A stretch of 64,000 nucleotides of DNA from JBDGYW01 sp964580055 (GCA_964580055.1 CAZOJI010000005.1:1-64000); one strand, 5' to 3'. Positions 7,953 through 16,921 are shown, counted from the stretch's first letter. The notes: generated by a model from the sequence alone, not told the origin. Translations and numbers: made by a program.

Positions 7953-8846
7953 ATGCAGTTCGCCGAGAGGATAGCGGCCGGCGAGACCCTGCTGTGCGAC
8001 GGCGCTACAGGAACCATGTTGTTCGAACTCGGTCTCGAGCCCGGCGGGTGTCCCGACGCGCTAGCGCTATCTAATCCAGACTTGCTGGACGAGGTCGCTC
8101 GGCGGTATCTCGACGCCGGTGCGGATATCGTGGAGAGCAACACGTTCGGCGCCTCGCCGCTCAAGCTGGCCCAATACGACCTCGACGCCAGCACCGAAGA
8201 GATCAATCGCCGAGCGGTATTTGCGGTACGATCGGTGGTTGGAGACCGAGCTTATGTCGCCGGATGTGTCGGTCCCACCGGGAAGATCCTGCAACCTTTC
8301 GGCGATGTGAGCGAGGAAGAAGTCTACGACAACTATCTTCGCCAGATGGAGGCCCTGATCGCCAGCGGCGTTGACCTGGTGATGATCGAGACGATGATCG
8401 ACGTCTCGGAAGCCAAGTTGGCTATCAAGGCGGCCAAGGACGTTTCGAGTGAAGTTCCGGTTACCGCCACCATGACGTTCGACGCGACGCCGCGAGGGTT
8501 CTACACAATAATGGGAGTCGATGTGGCAGGCGTCGCGTCCGGCCTATTGGAAGCCGGCGCCGACGTGATCGGCTCCAACTGCGGAAACGGCATCGAGAAG
8601 ATGGTGGAGATCGCACATGCCTTCCGAGAGGCCACCGATGCTCCGCTCATCATCCAGTCGAATGCGGGAATGCCCGAGACCGAAAGCGGCGAGATCGTTT
8701 ATCCGGAAACACCTCAATTCATGGCCGGTCGCATCAAGGACCTGCTCGACCTCGATGTGTCGGTTGTCGGCGGCTGTTGCGGAACGACGCCGGAGCATAT
8801 CAAGGCGTTTCGTGAGGTGGTGGACCTAGCATCCAATCTGGGGTGA
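7953..8846 (+). CDS. Homocysteine S-methyltransferase family protein (MetH N-terminal-like)
   Basis: A 297-residue homocysteine methyltransferase domain. It has the N-terminal LLCDGATGTML signature, ESNTFGASPLKL, and the three zinc-ligand cysteines expected of the family: one in GSNCGNG and the pair in VGGCCGTTPEHI. It therefore should bind Zn-homocysteine and accept a methyl group. ATG 7953 is preferred over TTG 7941. The length matches the isolated first module of MetH; no folate or cobalamin domain is fused. In this operon the cobalamin and activation modules are separate genes just upstream, making a split methionine synthase whose likely methyl source is the MttB protein. Standalone betaine- or S-methylmethionine-dependent activity is the alternative. 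Confidence 0.88.
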   Translation: MQFAERIAAGETLLCDGATGTMLFELGLEPGGCPDALALSNPDLLDEVARRYLDAGADIVESNTFGASPLKLAQYDLDASTEEINRRAVFAVRSVVGDRAYVAGCVGPTGKILQPFGDVSEEEVYDNYLRQMEALIASGVDLVMIETMIDVSEAKLAIKAAKDVSSEVPVTATMTFDATPRGFYTIMGVDVAGVASGLLEAGADVIGSNCGNGIEKMVEIAHAFREATDAPLIIQSNAGMPETESGEIVYPETPQFMAGRIKDLLDLDVSVVGGCCGTTPEHIKAFREVVDLASNLG

Positions 8847-8849
8847 TTA

Positions 8850-10031
8850 CTACCCGAAATACTTCTCCGCCACCTTCGCTAAACCGTCGCGCGACCGCTC
8901 AATCGTGCTGTCTGCGACGCAGTAGGACATCCTGAAGTGGTTAGCTCTGCCGAAGCCGCTTCCAGGCACGACCAGGATTCTTTCCAGCTGCAACTCCCGC
9001 ACGAACTCGACGTCGTCGACCGGGGAACGCGGGAACAGGTAGAACGCTCCTTGGGGCTTCACGAACTCATAGCCGAGTTCGTCCAGCATGCCGCACAGCA
9101 GGTCCCGCTTCTGCTGGTATATCTGCGGGTCTACCGACACACCCTGCAGATGCCTCGTTACCCTCTGCATCAACGCCGGTGCGTTGACGAAACCGAGGGT
9201 TCTATTGGCAAACACGAGTCCGTTCAACGTAGGATTCAGATCCTCGATGGAGGGATTCACAACTATGAAACCCAGTCGCTCGCCGGCCAAGGACAAGTCC
9301 TTCGAGTAGGACGTAACGACGATGCTGTTATCACAGGCAGACAGGATGCCCGGCACGGTGATGCCCTCGAACGAGATCTTGCGGTACGGTTCGTCGGACA
9401 ACAGGTAGATCGTCTTGCCGTATTCTCGAGACTTCACGTTTATGAGCTGACCGAGCTGTTCTATTTCTACGGCATCGTACACGCGACCGGTGGGGTTGTT
9501 GGGCGAGTTCACCAGTACGACCTTGGTCTTGTCGGTGATGGCCTCCTCAATTGCGGCAAGATCCAAAGAGAAGTCCTCGCTCGTCTCGACGAATTTGCAG
9601 ACTCCGCCGTGGTTATCAACGTAGAAACGGTACTCCACGAAGAAGGGTGAGGGTATCAAAACCTCGTCGCCCGGGTCCAATAGGGTCTTGAAGACGACAT
9701 TCAAGCCACCACCTGCACCGCAAGTCATGACGACATGCTCGGCGGACAGGGTTACTCCCTGTTCCTTCGACACGAAATCGGCCACCGCAGTTCTGGTCTC
9801 GGGGTAGCCAGCGTTCGGCATGTACGCGTGAGCGCCGGGAGTGCGTTCGTCAACCACTTTCTTCAGCGCCTCAAAGAACTCCTCGGGTGGATCCAGGTTG
9901 GGATTGCCCAAGCTGAAGTCGCAAACGTTGTCAGCGCCGTGCTTCTGCTTCAGCGCCATCCCCTCTTCGAACATCTTGCGTATCCAAGACGCCTTCTCCA
10001 TGAAACCGTCGATCTTCTTGGCTATCGCCAT
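8850..10031 (-). CDS. PLP-dependent aminotransferase, class I/II (aspartate aminotransferase fold)
   Basis: A 393-residue fold-type I aminotransferase. Visible are NSPNNPTGRVY (Asn contacting PLP), LSDEPYRKISF, the Schiff-base lysine in SYSKDLSLAGERLGF and the C-terminal FRMSYCV arginine region. A ribosome site GAGG lies 8 bases before the ATG. It converges on the methyl-transfer operon with 3 bases between them, so it is not co-transcribed with it. Members of this group transaminate aspartate, alanine or aromatic amino acids; the true substrate cannot be read from the sequence. Confidence 0.88.
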   Translation of the reverse strand: MAIAKKIDGFMEKASWIRKMFEEGMALKQKHGADNVCDFSLGNPNLDPPEEFFEALKKVVDERTPGAHAYMPNAGYPETRTAVADFVSKEQGVTLSAEHVVMTCGAGGGLNVVFKTLLDPGDEVLIPSPFFVEYRFYVDNHGGVCKFVETSEDFSLDLAAIEEAITDKTKVVLVNSPNNPTGRVYDAVEIEQLGQLINVKSREYGKTIYLLSDEPYRKISFEGITVPGILSACDNSIVVTSYSKDLSLAGERLGFIVVNPSIEDLNPTLNGLVFANRTLGFVNAPALMQRVTRHLQGVSVDPQIYQQKRDLLCGMLDELGYEFVKPQGAFYLFPRSPVDDVEFVRELQLERILVVPGSGFGRANHFRMSYCVADSTIERSRDGLAKVAEKYFG

Positions 10032-10276
10032 TTGATTGACCTCGTCTCTTTGCCATAGCGGGTAACATCGGGACCAAATGCTAACAAATGAGGCAGATCC
10101 CCACTAGTGTTCCTCATTCCTCGCCACTGTGAATATCGCCACAACGCCCCTTCGACGCTCGCAACATCTTCAGCGAGTGAACAAGCCATTAGTGGGACCT
10201 TCATTGCTGGTCGGTTTTCCCAACGGCGCAACGCATTATTATTCCACACCCAGATCCACCCTCTCAAGGATTTGCA

Positions 10277-11455
10277 ATGGAAGACTTGATCTACTTGGAC
10301 AACGCCGCCACGAGCTTTCCAAAACCCGACGTAGTGCATGACACCGCACGGCACTTCTACGCGACCAATGGCGTGAACCCAGGCCGCACCGGCTGCGACC
10401 TCGCCTTGCGAGCAGAGGAAATGATACACGGAACTCGGAAAGGTCTGACAGAACTCTTCAACAAGAGCCTGGTCGAGGCAGGCAAGGATAAAGACCCCAA
10501 CCGCCTGGTATTCACGTTAAACGCCACGATGAGCCTGAATCTCATCATCAACGGTACGGTCAATCCGGGTGACCATGTAGTCACGACGAAAATGGAGCAC
10601 AACTCGGTGATCAGGCCGGTCAATCACAAGGCCAAGCAGGGCGCCGAGGCGACCTACGTGGTGCCTGACAGCGACGGATACGTCGACCCCGAGGATATCC
10701 GTAAGGCGATCAAGTCCAACACGAAACTAGTGCTCGTCAATCACGGCTCGAACGTGACCGGGGCAGTTCAAGATATCAAGGCGATTGGGGCGGTGTGCAA
10801 GGACGAGGGCGTCCCGTTTGCGGTGGACACAGCCCAAACAGCGGGAGTCCTGCCGATCGACATGGCCGAGTGCAACATCAGTTTCCTTCCGTTCACGGGT
10901 CACAAGGGACTGTTTGCGCCGCCTGGAACCGGTGGCATCTGTGTGGCCGACGACGCGGAGATCGAGGGCACTATCTGGGGCGGAACAGGAGTCAAGAGCG
11001 CATACCCCTATCATCTCGAAGAGTACCCCTTTCGACTCGAAGCAGGCACACTCAACCTCGCAGGAATAGCTGGGCTCTCCGCGGGGCTGGCGTGGATCAA
11101 CAAGATGGGAGTCGAAGCAATTTACCGGCACGAGATGAGTTTGTTGGCCAGGCTGCAGGCCGGTTTTGCGGAGATCCCCGGAGTGACGCTTTGGGGAACT
11201 ACCAGACTGGAGGACCGAGTTGCCACGCTGTCTATGACAGTCGACAACTACGATGCCAGCGACATCGGTATCCTGCTCGATGTGGATCACGACATCTTCA
11301 CGCGCACCGGTCTTCACTGCGCTCCGCTGGTCCATGAGCATCACGGAACTACACCCCGCGGAACCGTGCGGTTCTCGGTTGGTCCGTTCAACACGGAGGC
11401 TCACATCGACGCGGCCATAGAAGCGGTGCAGAAGGTAGCGGCGGAGCGGAATTGA
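10277..11455 (+). CDS. Cysteine desulfurase-like class V aminotransferase
   Basis: A 392-residue PLP enzyme of the SufS/NifS-like group, close in pattern to the small family of class V aminotransferases related to cysteine desulfurase. It begins MEDLIYLDNAATSFPKP, has ATMSLNLIINGTV, the PLP lysine in FTGHKGLFAPPGTGG, and a C-terminal RTGLHCAPLVHEHHGT with the active-site-loop cysteine. AAGGA 7 bases before the ATG supports the start. It would release sulfur from cysteine (or selenium from selenocysteine). No SufE or scaffold gene is adjacent. The 245 bases before it hold only a weak inverted repeat (ATGAGG/CCTCAT, 10088..10117). Confidence 0.82.
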   Translation: MEDLIYLDNAATSFPKPDVVHDTARHFYATNGVNPGRTGCDLALRAEEMIHGTRKGLTELFNKSLVEAGKDKDPNRLVFTLNATMSLNLIINGTVNPGDHVVTTKMEHNSVIRPVNHKAKQGAEATYVVPDSDGYVDPEDIRKAIKSNTKLVLVNHGSNVTGAVQDIKAIGAVCKDEGVPFAVDTAQTAGVLPIDMAECNISFLPFTGHKGLFAPPGTGGICVADDAEIEGTIWGGTGVKSAYPYHLEEYPFRLEAGTLNLAGIAGLSAGLAWINKMGVEAIYRHEMSLLARLQAGFAEIPGVTLWGTTRLEDRVATLSMTVDNYDASDIGILLDVDHDIFTRTGLHCAPLVHEHHGTTPRGTVRFSVGPFNTEAHIDAAIEAVQKVAAERN

Positions 11456-11502
11456 AAGAAAGTCCTTGGCTGACCTCATAGCCGCGGGCGACCGCGTGCG
11501 TG

Positions 11503-11522
11503 GCTCAGCCGCCGAGCTGAGC
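11503..11522. terminator. Hairpin between class V aminotransferase and sdhB
   Basis: GCTCAGC - CGCCGA - GCTGAGC, a perfect 7-bp stem with a 6-base loop, in the gap between two converging genes. There is no T-run after it on either strand, so it may be a weak or Rho-assisted terminator. The rest of 11456..11629 shows nothing recognisable. Confidence 0.35.
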
Positions 11523-11629
11523 ATCCACAGGGCGATGGCGCCATCCGGCTGACGCCGAGAGAACCGGTCTGGAGGCCCGAAAGTGCAACCGCAACCAAAG
11601 AAGTGGAGCCGCGCCTAGATTATCTGCCG

Positions 11630-12379
11630 CTACCCTCTAGTCAAGACAACGCTCTTCATCAGATCTCGATTCAAACGCGCAATGAAGTCGACGCTGATCT
11701 CCTTGGGGCACGCCGCCTCACACTCGCGGTGGTTGGTGCAGCCGCCGAAGCCTTCCTGGTCCATGATGTTCACCAGGTTCAACACGCGCTCCATGCGCTC
11801 CGGCTGACCCTGTGGAAGCAGGCCTAGATGCGAGACCTTTGCTGAGGTAAAGAGCATCGCCGATGCATTGGGGCAAGCTGCCACGCACGCGCCGCAACCG
11901 ATGCACGCCGCGGAGTCCATTGCCAAATCGGCTTTCTCCTTCTCAATCGGTATGGCGTTGGCGTCGGGCGGGGCGCCGGTTCGGACCGATATGTACCCGC
12001 CCGATTCCACGATGCGATCCAATGCGCTGCGATCGACGATCAGATCTTTGATGACCGGAAATGCCTTCGCCCTGAACGGCTCCACCCAGATCTCGTCGCC
12101 GTCCTTGTAGTGACGCATATGGAGCTGGCATGTGGCCCCACCTCGCTGCGGACCGTGAGGAATGCCATCTATCACTAGACCGCAGGAGCCACAGATCCCC
12201 TCTCGGCAGTCGTGCTCGAACGCGATCGGTTCCTCGCCCTTCTCGATCAACGATTCGTTCAAGAAATCCAGCATCTCGAGGAACGACATGTGCTCGTTCA
12301 CGTTGGGCGCTTCGTAACGTACGAACCGGCCCTTGTCGGTGGCGTTCTTCTGACGCCATACATGCAGTATGATCTTCAT
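11630..12379 (-). CDS. sdhB: Succinate dehydrogenase/fumarate reductase iron-sulfur subunit
   Basis: A 249-residue electron-transfer subunit of complex II. The N-terminal ferredoxin-like domain carries the 2Fe-2S cysteines (CREGICGSCG plus a later Cys in CQLH), and the C-terminal half has CIGCGACVAACP and CTNHRECEAACPKE for the other two clusters. It passes electrons between the flavin subunit and the membrane quinone site. Its ATG shares one base with the sdhA stop (TAATG), so it is the last gene of an sdhC-sdhA-sdhB operon. The form is that of type-B complex II, as in Bacteroidota and epsilon-proteobacteria. Confidence 0.95.
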   Translation of the reverse strand: MKIILHVWRQKNATDKGRFVRYEAPNVNEHMSFLEMLDFLNESLIEKGEEPIAFEHDCREGICGSCGLVIDGIPHGPQRGGATCQLHMRHYKDGDEIWVEPFRAKAFPVIKDLIVDRSALDRIVESGGYISVRTGAPPDANAIPIEKEKADLAMDSAACIGCGACVAACPNASAMLFTSAKVSHLGLLPQGQPERMERVLNLVNIMDQEGFGGCTNHRECEAACPKEISVDFIARLNRDLMKSVVLTRG

Positions 12380-14292
12380 TACTTGTAACTCCGCTGCGAC
12401 AAGGGAACATCCTCAAAGGCTAGCGGTTCCTTGTGGAGCTTGGGCGTCGATCCCACTCCGGTGAATTCCCACGCGGAAACGAAGGCGAACTCCTCGTCGT
12501 TGCGCTTCGCCTCGCCCTCCTCAGTCTGGTGCTCCTCCCTGAAATGGCCGCCGCAGGATTCCTCGCGCATGAGCGCGTCGTAGCACATCAACTCACCGAA
12601 CTCCAGGAAGTCCGCCACCCGACCGGCCTTCTCCAAGTCCTGGTTCAATGCTTCGCCCGTGCCGGTCACCTTGACGTCCTCCCAGAACTGTTCGCGCAAC
12701 TGCGGAATCTTCTCGAGCGTTTCTTCGAGTCCGGCCTTACTCCGAGCCATTCCGCACTTGTCGAGCAACATCTTGCCCAGCTCGCGGTGGAATGTGTCCA
12801 CGGTGCGGGACCCGTTGATGCTCAGCAGCTTCCTGACCTTCTCCTCTGACTCCTGCACCACCGCGCCGAACGCCGGCGAATCAGCGCTGACCTTTGCGGG
12901 GCCAAGCCGAGCAAGGTAGTCGCCGATTGTGTAGGGAATCACGAAATAGCCGTCAGCGAGTCCCTGCATCAACGCACTGGCCCCCAGTCTGTTGGCGCCA
13001 TGGTCGGAGAAGTTCGCCTCGCCGATCACGAACAGGCCGGGTATAGTGCTCCCCAGATTGTAGTCCACCCAAAGCCCGCCCATCGTGTAGTGCGGCGCCG
13101 GGTAGATCCGCATCGGTACCTCGTAGGGATCGTCCCCGGTGATACGCTCGTACATCTCGAACAAGTTGCCGTAGCGCGCCGCGATCACATCCTTGCCAAG
13201 CCGTTTGATTGCGTCAGCGAAGTCGAGATAGACGCCGTTCTTCAACTCGCCCACGCCGCGGCCACTGTCCACTGCCTCCATTGCGCGGCGAGATGCGATA
13301 TCCCGCGGAGTGAGGTTTCCGAAGCTCGGGTACAGGCGTTCCAGGTAATAATCGCGATCTTCCTCGGGAATGTCGTTCGCCGCGCGAGTCTCGTTCTCGT
13401 TCTTCGGCACCCAGATGCGTCCGTCGTTCCTAAGCGATTCACTCATCAACGTGAGTTTGGATTGATAGTCGCCACTCTGGGGGATGCATGTAGGGTGAAT
13501 CTGCGTGAAGCACGGGTTTGCGAAGGCCGCCCCTCGCCTGTGCGCCCGCCAGGCCGCCGTCACGTTGCAGCCCATCGCATTGGTGGAGAGGAAAAACACG
13601 TTGCTATAGCCGCCCGTGGCGAGCACCACCGCGTGCCCGGCGTGCGACTCGATCTTGCCGGTGACCATGTCACGAGTGACGATACCCTGAGCGCGTCCGT
13701 CTTCGACGACGAGGTCGAGCATCTCGGTGCGTGGGTACATCTCGACCTGACCCGCCCCTACCTGGCGAGCAAGCGCGTGGTACGCACCTATCAGGAGTTG
13801 TTGCCCGGTCTGCCCGCGCGCGTAAAAGGTTCGGGCAACCTGCGCGCCACCGAACGATCGGTTCTCCAGCAGCCCTCCGTACTCGCGCGCGAAGGGTACG
13901 CCCTGCGCCACGCACTGGTCGATGATGTTGTTGCTCACCTGAGCCAGGCGGTAGACGTTCGCCTCGCGGGCCCGGTAGTCGCCGCCCTTTACCGTGTCGT
14001 AGAAGAGGCGCCATATGCTGTCGCCGTCGTTGGGATAGTTCTTCGCCGCGTTGATACCGCCTTGCGCGGCTATGCTGTGGGCGCGGCGCGAGCTGTCCTG
14101 GTAGCAAAAGCACTTGACTTTGTAACCCAGCTCTCCAAACGAGGCAGCGGCCGACGCTCCGGCGAGCCCCGAGCCTACAACTATGATGTCGTATTTCCGC
14201 TTGTTGGCGACATTCACCAACTTGAGCTCGAACTTGTGTTTGTCCCACTTATCCTGAACCGGACCGGAGGGAATCTTGGAGTCGAGTTCCAT
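12379..14292 (-). CDS. sdhA: Succinate dehydrogenase/fumarate reductase flavoprotein subunit
   Basis: A 637-residue FAD subunit. The N-terminal dinucleotide fold is VVGSGLAGASAAASFGELGYKV; SIAAQGGINAAKNY carries the conserved glycine-rich FAD loop in which the covalent His (HSIAAQGG) sits; PAPHYTMGGLWVDY and GEANFSDHGANRLGASALMQ are family signatures. A GTG at 14310 is in frame, but GGAGGA 7 bases before ATG 14292 makes the latter the better start. The middle gene of sdhCAB. It oxidises succinate to fumarate, linking the TCA cycle (with fumC at 30932) to the quinone pool. Confidence 0.95.
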   Translation of the reverse strand: MELDSKIPSGPVQDKWDKHKFELKLVNVANKRKYDIIVVGSGLAGASAAASFGELGYKVKCFCYQDSSRRAHSIAAQGGINAAKNYPNDGDSIWRLFYDTVKGGDYRAREANVYRLAQVSNNIIDQCVAQGVPFAREYGGLLENRSFGGAQVARTFYARGQTGQQLLIGAYHALARQVGAGQVEMYPRTEMLDLVVEDGRAQGIVTRDMVTGKIESHAGHAVVLATGGYSNVFFLSTNAMGCNVTAAWRAHRRGAAFANPCFTQIHPTCIPQSGDYQSKLTLMSESLRNDGRIWVPKNENETRAANDIPEEDRDYYLERLYPSFGNLTPRDIASRRAMEAVDSGRGVGELKNGVYLDFADAIKRLGKDVIAARYGNLFEMYERITGDDPYEVPMRIYPAPHYTMGGLWVDYNLGSTIPGLFVIGEANFSDHGANRLGASALMQGLADGYFVIPYTIGDYLARLGPAKVSADSPAFGAVVQESEEKVRKLLSINGSRTVDTFHRELGKMLLDKCGMARSKAGLEETLEKIPQLREQFWEDVKVTGTGEALNQDLEKAGRVADFLEFGELMCYDALMREESCGGHFREEHQTEEGEAKRNDEEFAFVSAWEFTGVGSTPKLHKEPLAFEDVPLSQRSYK

Positions 14293-14310
14293 TCCTTTTT
14301 CCTCCGTCAC

Positions 14311-14997
14311 CTAGTTGAGTGTCAAGATCCCGGCCATCACTGCAACCGGGACGGAGACGAATCCGACGAACACCACGCCAGCGACTACTACCGCCAGCGG
14401 CCTGCGATACTTGTTGTAGCGCGGATGATTGATGCCAAGGGTCTGCAACGCACTCCAAACACCATGGTAGAGGTGAAAACAGAGGGCGGCCATAACCACG
14501 ATGTACAAGATCGGGACCGGTATCCACTGAAATCCCACGACCAGGTTGTTGTAGGCATCGCCGGGAACGAAGTCGGGATGCAGATTGCCGGTCGTGAAAT
14601 GGAGTATGTGCAGCACGACGAAGGTGCCTATTATCAAGCCACCCCATATCATCGTGCGTGCGGCGATATTCGTCTCCTGGGTGTCGAGCTTCCGCGCGTA
14701 GTTGACGGGCCGTGCGCTCTTGCCCAACAACCAGAGTTGGATAGCAGGTAGCACATGGATCAGCACCGCCAAGAGAAGGATTATCCTGAACAACCAGAGC
14801 AGTTGCCCGTGCATGAACAGGGGCGCACCCATCTCTCTCAGGAATTCCGCATAGTGATTGAAGGTCTCGGGGCCGAAGAAAGCCTTGAGGTTGCCGTACA
14901 TATGCCCGAGAACGAAGCCGGTGAAGATCGCGCCCGACACGGCCATTAGAACCTTCTTTCCGACCGTGGAGCGATAGATGTTCAAGACACGACGCAT
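14311..14997 (-). CDS. sdhC: Succinate dehydrogenase cytochrome b subunit, type B
   Basis: A 228-residue membrane subunit with about five hydrophobic helices: one near KVLMAVSGAIFTGFVLGHMYGN, then LLWLFRIILLLAVLIHVLPA, GLIIGTFVVLHILHF, VPILYIVVMAALCFHLYHG and the C-terminal LAVVVAGVVFVGFVSVPVAVMAG. Several conserved histidines (GHMYGN, VLIHV, VLHILHF, FHLYHG) are placed to ligate two haems b, as in the single-subunit di-haem anchors of type-B complex II; there is no sdhD. A GGGAG ribosome site is 5 bases from the ATG. First gene of the operon, reading away from the scaffold gap. Confidence 0.92.
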   Translation of the reverse strand: MRRVLNIYRSTVGKKVLMAVSGAIFTGFVLGHMYGNLKAFFGPETFNHYAEFLREMGAPLFMHGQLLWLFRIILLLAVLIHVLPAIQLWLLGKSARPVNYARKLDTQETNIAARTMIWGGLIIGTFVVLHILHFTTGNLHPDFVPGDAYNNLVVGFQWIPVPILYIVVMAALCFHLYHGVWSALQTLGINHPRYNKYRRPLAVVVAGVVFVGFVSVPVAVMAGILTLN

Positions 14998-15027
14998 CGT
15001 ATCTCCCTTCCGAAGGCGTGAAGTAAG

Positions 15028-15237
15028 CTATCACCATCGTCCGGCCCCACGCCAGCGAAAGCCAGGTCTCTCATTCAAACTTNNNNNNNNNNNNNNNNNN
15101 NNNNNNNNNNNNNNNNNNNNNNNNNNNNNNNNNNNNNNNNNNNNNNNNNNNNNNNNNNNNNNNNNNNNNNNNNNNNNNNNNNCTATCACCATCGTCCGGC
15201 CCCACGCCAGCGAAAGCCAGGTCTCTCATTCAAACTT
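15028..15237. other. Scaffold gap of 100 N flanked by a perfect 55-bp duplication
   Basis: N occupies 15083..15182. The 55 bases before it (15028..15082) are identical to the 55 bases after it (15183..15237), beginning CTATCACCATCGTCC. The simplest reading is that two contigs overlap by one assembler k-mer and were scaffolded without merging, so the real gap is absent and 155 bases of this interval are artefact. It lies in the non-coding region upstream of sdhC. Confidence 0.85.
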
Positions 15238-15270
15238 ACGGCTCGTTTTGGCGCGATCGAGTTACTATGA

Positions 15271-15297
15271 CCATTGCATGTAAACCATTGCATGTAA
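15271..15297. repeat. Two 13-bp direct repeats upstream of the redoxin gene
   Basis: CCATTGCATGTAA occurs at 15271..15283 and 15285..15297, a 14-bp period. It lies in the 448-base divergent region between sdhC and the redoxin gene and could be a regulator-binding site; nothing else shows its function. Confidence 0.4.
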
Positions 15298-15363
15298 CAA
15301 GTAACCGAAATCAACTGGACAACCCATGGAATTTTCGTGATAATTTCAATGGCAGGCTGGAAA

Positions 15364-15390
15364 TGGTGAGTTGTGAGTGGTGATTAGTAA
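15364..15390. repeat. Low-complexity GGTGAGT tract C
   Basis: Short run of GGTGAGT/GTGAGTGGTGA units like tracts A, B, D and E. Unlike A, B and D, it does not begin at a stop codon but lies 59 bases upstream of the redoxin gene. Confidence 0.5.
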
Positions 15391-15448
15391 GCGAAATCCC
15401 ATAATTAGCCACAGAACAATCAGATAATTCCCAAACCACGAGAGTCAA

Positions 15449-16180
15449 ATGGGACGCAGAAACGCCGTGTTCGCTCCTACGATCGCAGTAACGCTGTTCG
15501 CTCTAGGGGCCGGAGTACAACCAGGAAATGCCCAGGAGCTGCGACCCGTCACGGTCGGGTCGCCGATGCCGGACTTCACGCTGCCCGCATATCAGGGCGG
15601 CGAAGTCTCCATGTCGGAGCTGCACGGCAAGAACGTGATGCTAATCTTCCCCAGGGGACGATCGAGGCCAAATGCATGGTGTCACATCTGCAATTACCAG
15701 CACATGGAACTCGTGGACTACGAGATGGCCAACGGGCTGCGTGAGAGGTTCAACCTGGAGGTCCTCTTCGTGATGCCTTACGACCGTTCAGAGGTCGAGG
15801 AGTGGATCGACGCGTACCCGCAACAGCTTCAGGATCTCGAGGATTGGAAGAACCCGGATCCCGCGACCCTAGATGACGCCGGACGGCGACGAACGCAGTT
15901 CGCCAGACAGGCGTTTCCGAGATCGTTCACGGTAACGCCGGACCGCGTGCCCGGGCCGTTCCCGATCCTCATCGACGGCGAGCGCACTGTTTCCAGTGGC
16001 CTTGGCCTCTTCACCACCGATTGGGGCGGCAGCCAAGCGGAGCAAAACATCCCCGCCGTCTTCCTCGTTGACGCTGATGGAATCGTGCAGCTCAAATACA
16101 TGAGCCAGAACACGATGGACAGGCCGCCACTCGACTACTTGTTGGAAGTGGTCGGGATTCTGGCGGGGAACCTCAGATAG
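15449..16180 (+). CDS. Exported redoxin/peroxiredoxin-like thioredoxin-fold protein
   Basis: A 243-residue protein with an N-terminal signal peptide (about residues 1-29, cut after GNAQ). The mature part has the redoxin start VGSPMPDFTLPAYQGGEVSMSELHGKNVMLIF and a CxxC in AWCHICNYQH where a thioredoxin or AhpC/TSA active site is expected. The C-terminal IPAVFLVDADGIVQLKYM is the family's cis-proline/strand region. It probably acts in the periplasm as a thiol-disulfide or peroxide reductase. It converges with the HEAT-repeat gene and appears single. Confidence 0.75.
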   Translation: MGRRNAVFAPTIAVTLFALGAGVQPGNAQELRPVTVGSPMPDFTLPAYQGGEVSMSELHGKNVMLIFPRGRSRPNAWCHICNYQHMELVDYEMANGLRERFNLEVLFVMPYDRSEVEEWIDAYPQQLQDLEDWKNPDPATLDDAGRRRTQFARQAFPRSFTVTPDRVPGPFPILIDGERTVSSGLGLFTTDWGGSQAEQNIPAVFLVDADGIVQLKYMSQNTMDRPPLDYLLEVVGILAGNLR

Positions 16181-16201
16181 GGGAATGGTTCGGCGAAGGG
16201 A

Positions 16202-16879
16202 TCACCAGACCCTTACCGCCGGCTCCGACTCAGCGCCGGTTACAATGTCCTCCGCCAGATTCCCGACGGTGATTTCACGCATTTCGCCGGTTTCGCGGCT
16301 GTAGAGATTCAGGGTTCCGGTATCGTCACGCAGAGCGCCTATCTGTTCGATTGCCGAATCTCCCGCAAGGTGTTGCAGCGCGATGACCGCGTAACCTCTG
16401 ACCCAGGGGTCGTCAGAACCGAGTGAACCCTTCAACTCTTCGATTCGGTCTTGGAACAGGTCGGGGCGGACCTCGGACATGGCCGCGACTGCCCAATGCG
16501 CGGCGCGACCTAGGGGCTCGTCGTTCAAATACGATCCGAGGATCACTCCGAACGTGTCGAAGAACTCCGGAACATTCACGATTATCGCAGCCATTGCCTC
16601 GGGCGAATGCCAGCCCGCACCTCCCGATTCGTCATTCATCAACCACTCCAGCTTGCGGAGCAGTTCCCGCACCGAAGCGATGTTGGTCCTCGCCGCCTCG
16701 GCCGCCACCGACCCTAGAGCCTCGATCGCGCGCCAGCGGAGGAGATCGTCGTTCTCATAGAGCAGGGTAGACAACACACCGATAGTGAGCCCATCCCTCT
16801 TTGCCATCGAAACCAGTCCGTTCAGGTCTCGCGACGCAACGAGTTCCTTGATCCGCGTCTTTCGTTGTTTACGGTTCAT
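16202..16879 (-). CDS. HEAT-repeat protein of unknown function
   Basis: A 225-residue, soluble, mainly helical protein. Repeating motifs typical of HEAT/PBS-lyase repeats are seen: LRWRAIEALGSVAAEAAR, EPLGRAAHWAVAAMSEV, DDPWVRGYAVIALQHLAG. No signal peptide or catalytic motif is visible. The N-terminus (MNRKQRKTRIKELVASRDLNGL) is basic. Such proteins usually act as protein-binding scaffolds or as bilin-lyase relatives; here nothing in the context points to a partner. Confidence 0.65.
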   Translation of the reverse strand: MNRKQRKTRIKELVASRDLNGLVSMAKRDGLTIGVLSTLLYENDDLLRWRAIEALGSVAAEAARTNIASVRELLRKLEWLMNDESGGAGWHSPEAMAAIIVNVPEFFDTFGVILGSYLNDEPLGRAAHWAVAAMSEVRPDLFQDRIEELKGSLGSDDPWVRGYAVIALQHLAGDSAIEQIGALRDDTGTLNLYSRETGEMREITVGNLAEDIVTGAESEPAVRVW

Positions 16880-16921
16880 TTGATTGGCGGCTCTCGTTCA
16901 GGAAGAAAATGGGATTGCCTG

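Noticed and set aside
11456..11560. A short readable frame (LADLIAAGDRVRGSAAELS) after the class V aminotransferase
   Set aside because: Only about 28 codons from a TTG without a ribosome site; no similarity recognised. The hairpin there was recorded instead.
13000..14751. A 583-codon open frame on the plus strand
   Set aside because: It is exactly antisense to sdhA and sdhC, which carry all expected motifs; its composition (very high Val, Arg, His, no family pattern) is that of a mirror frame in GC-rich DNA.
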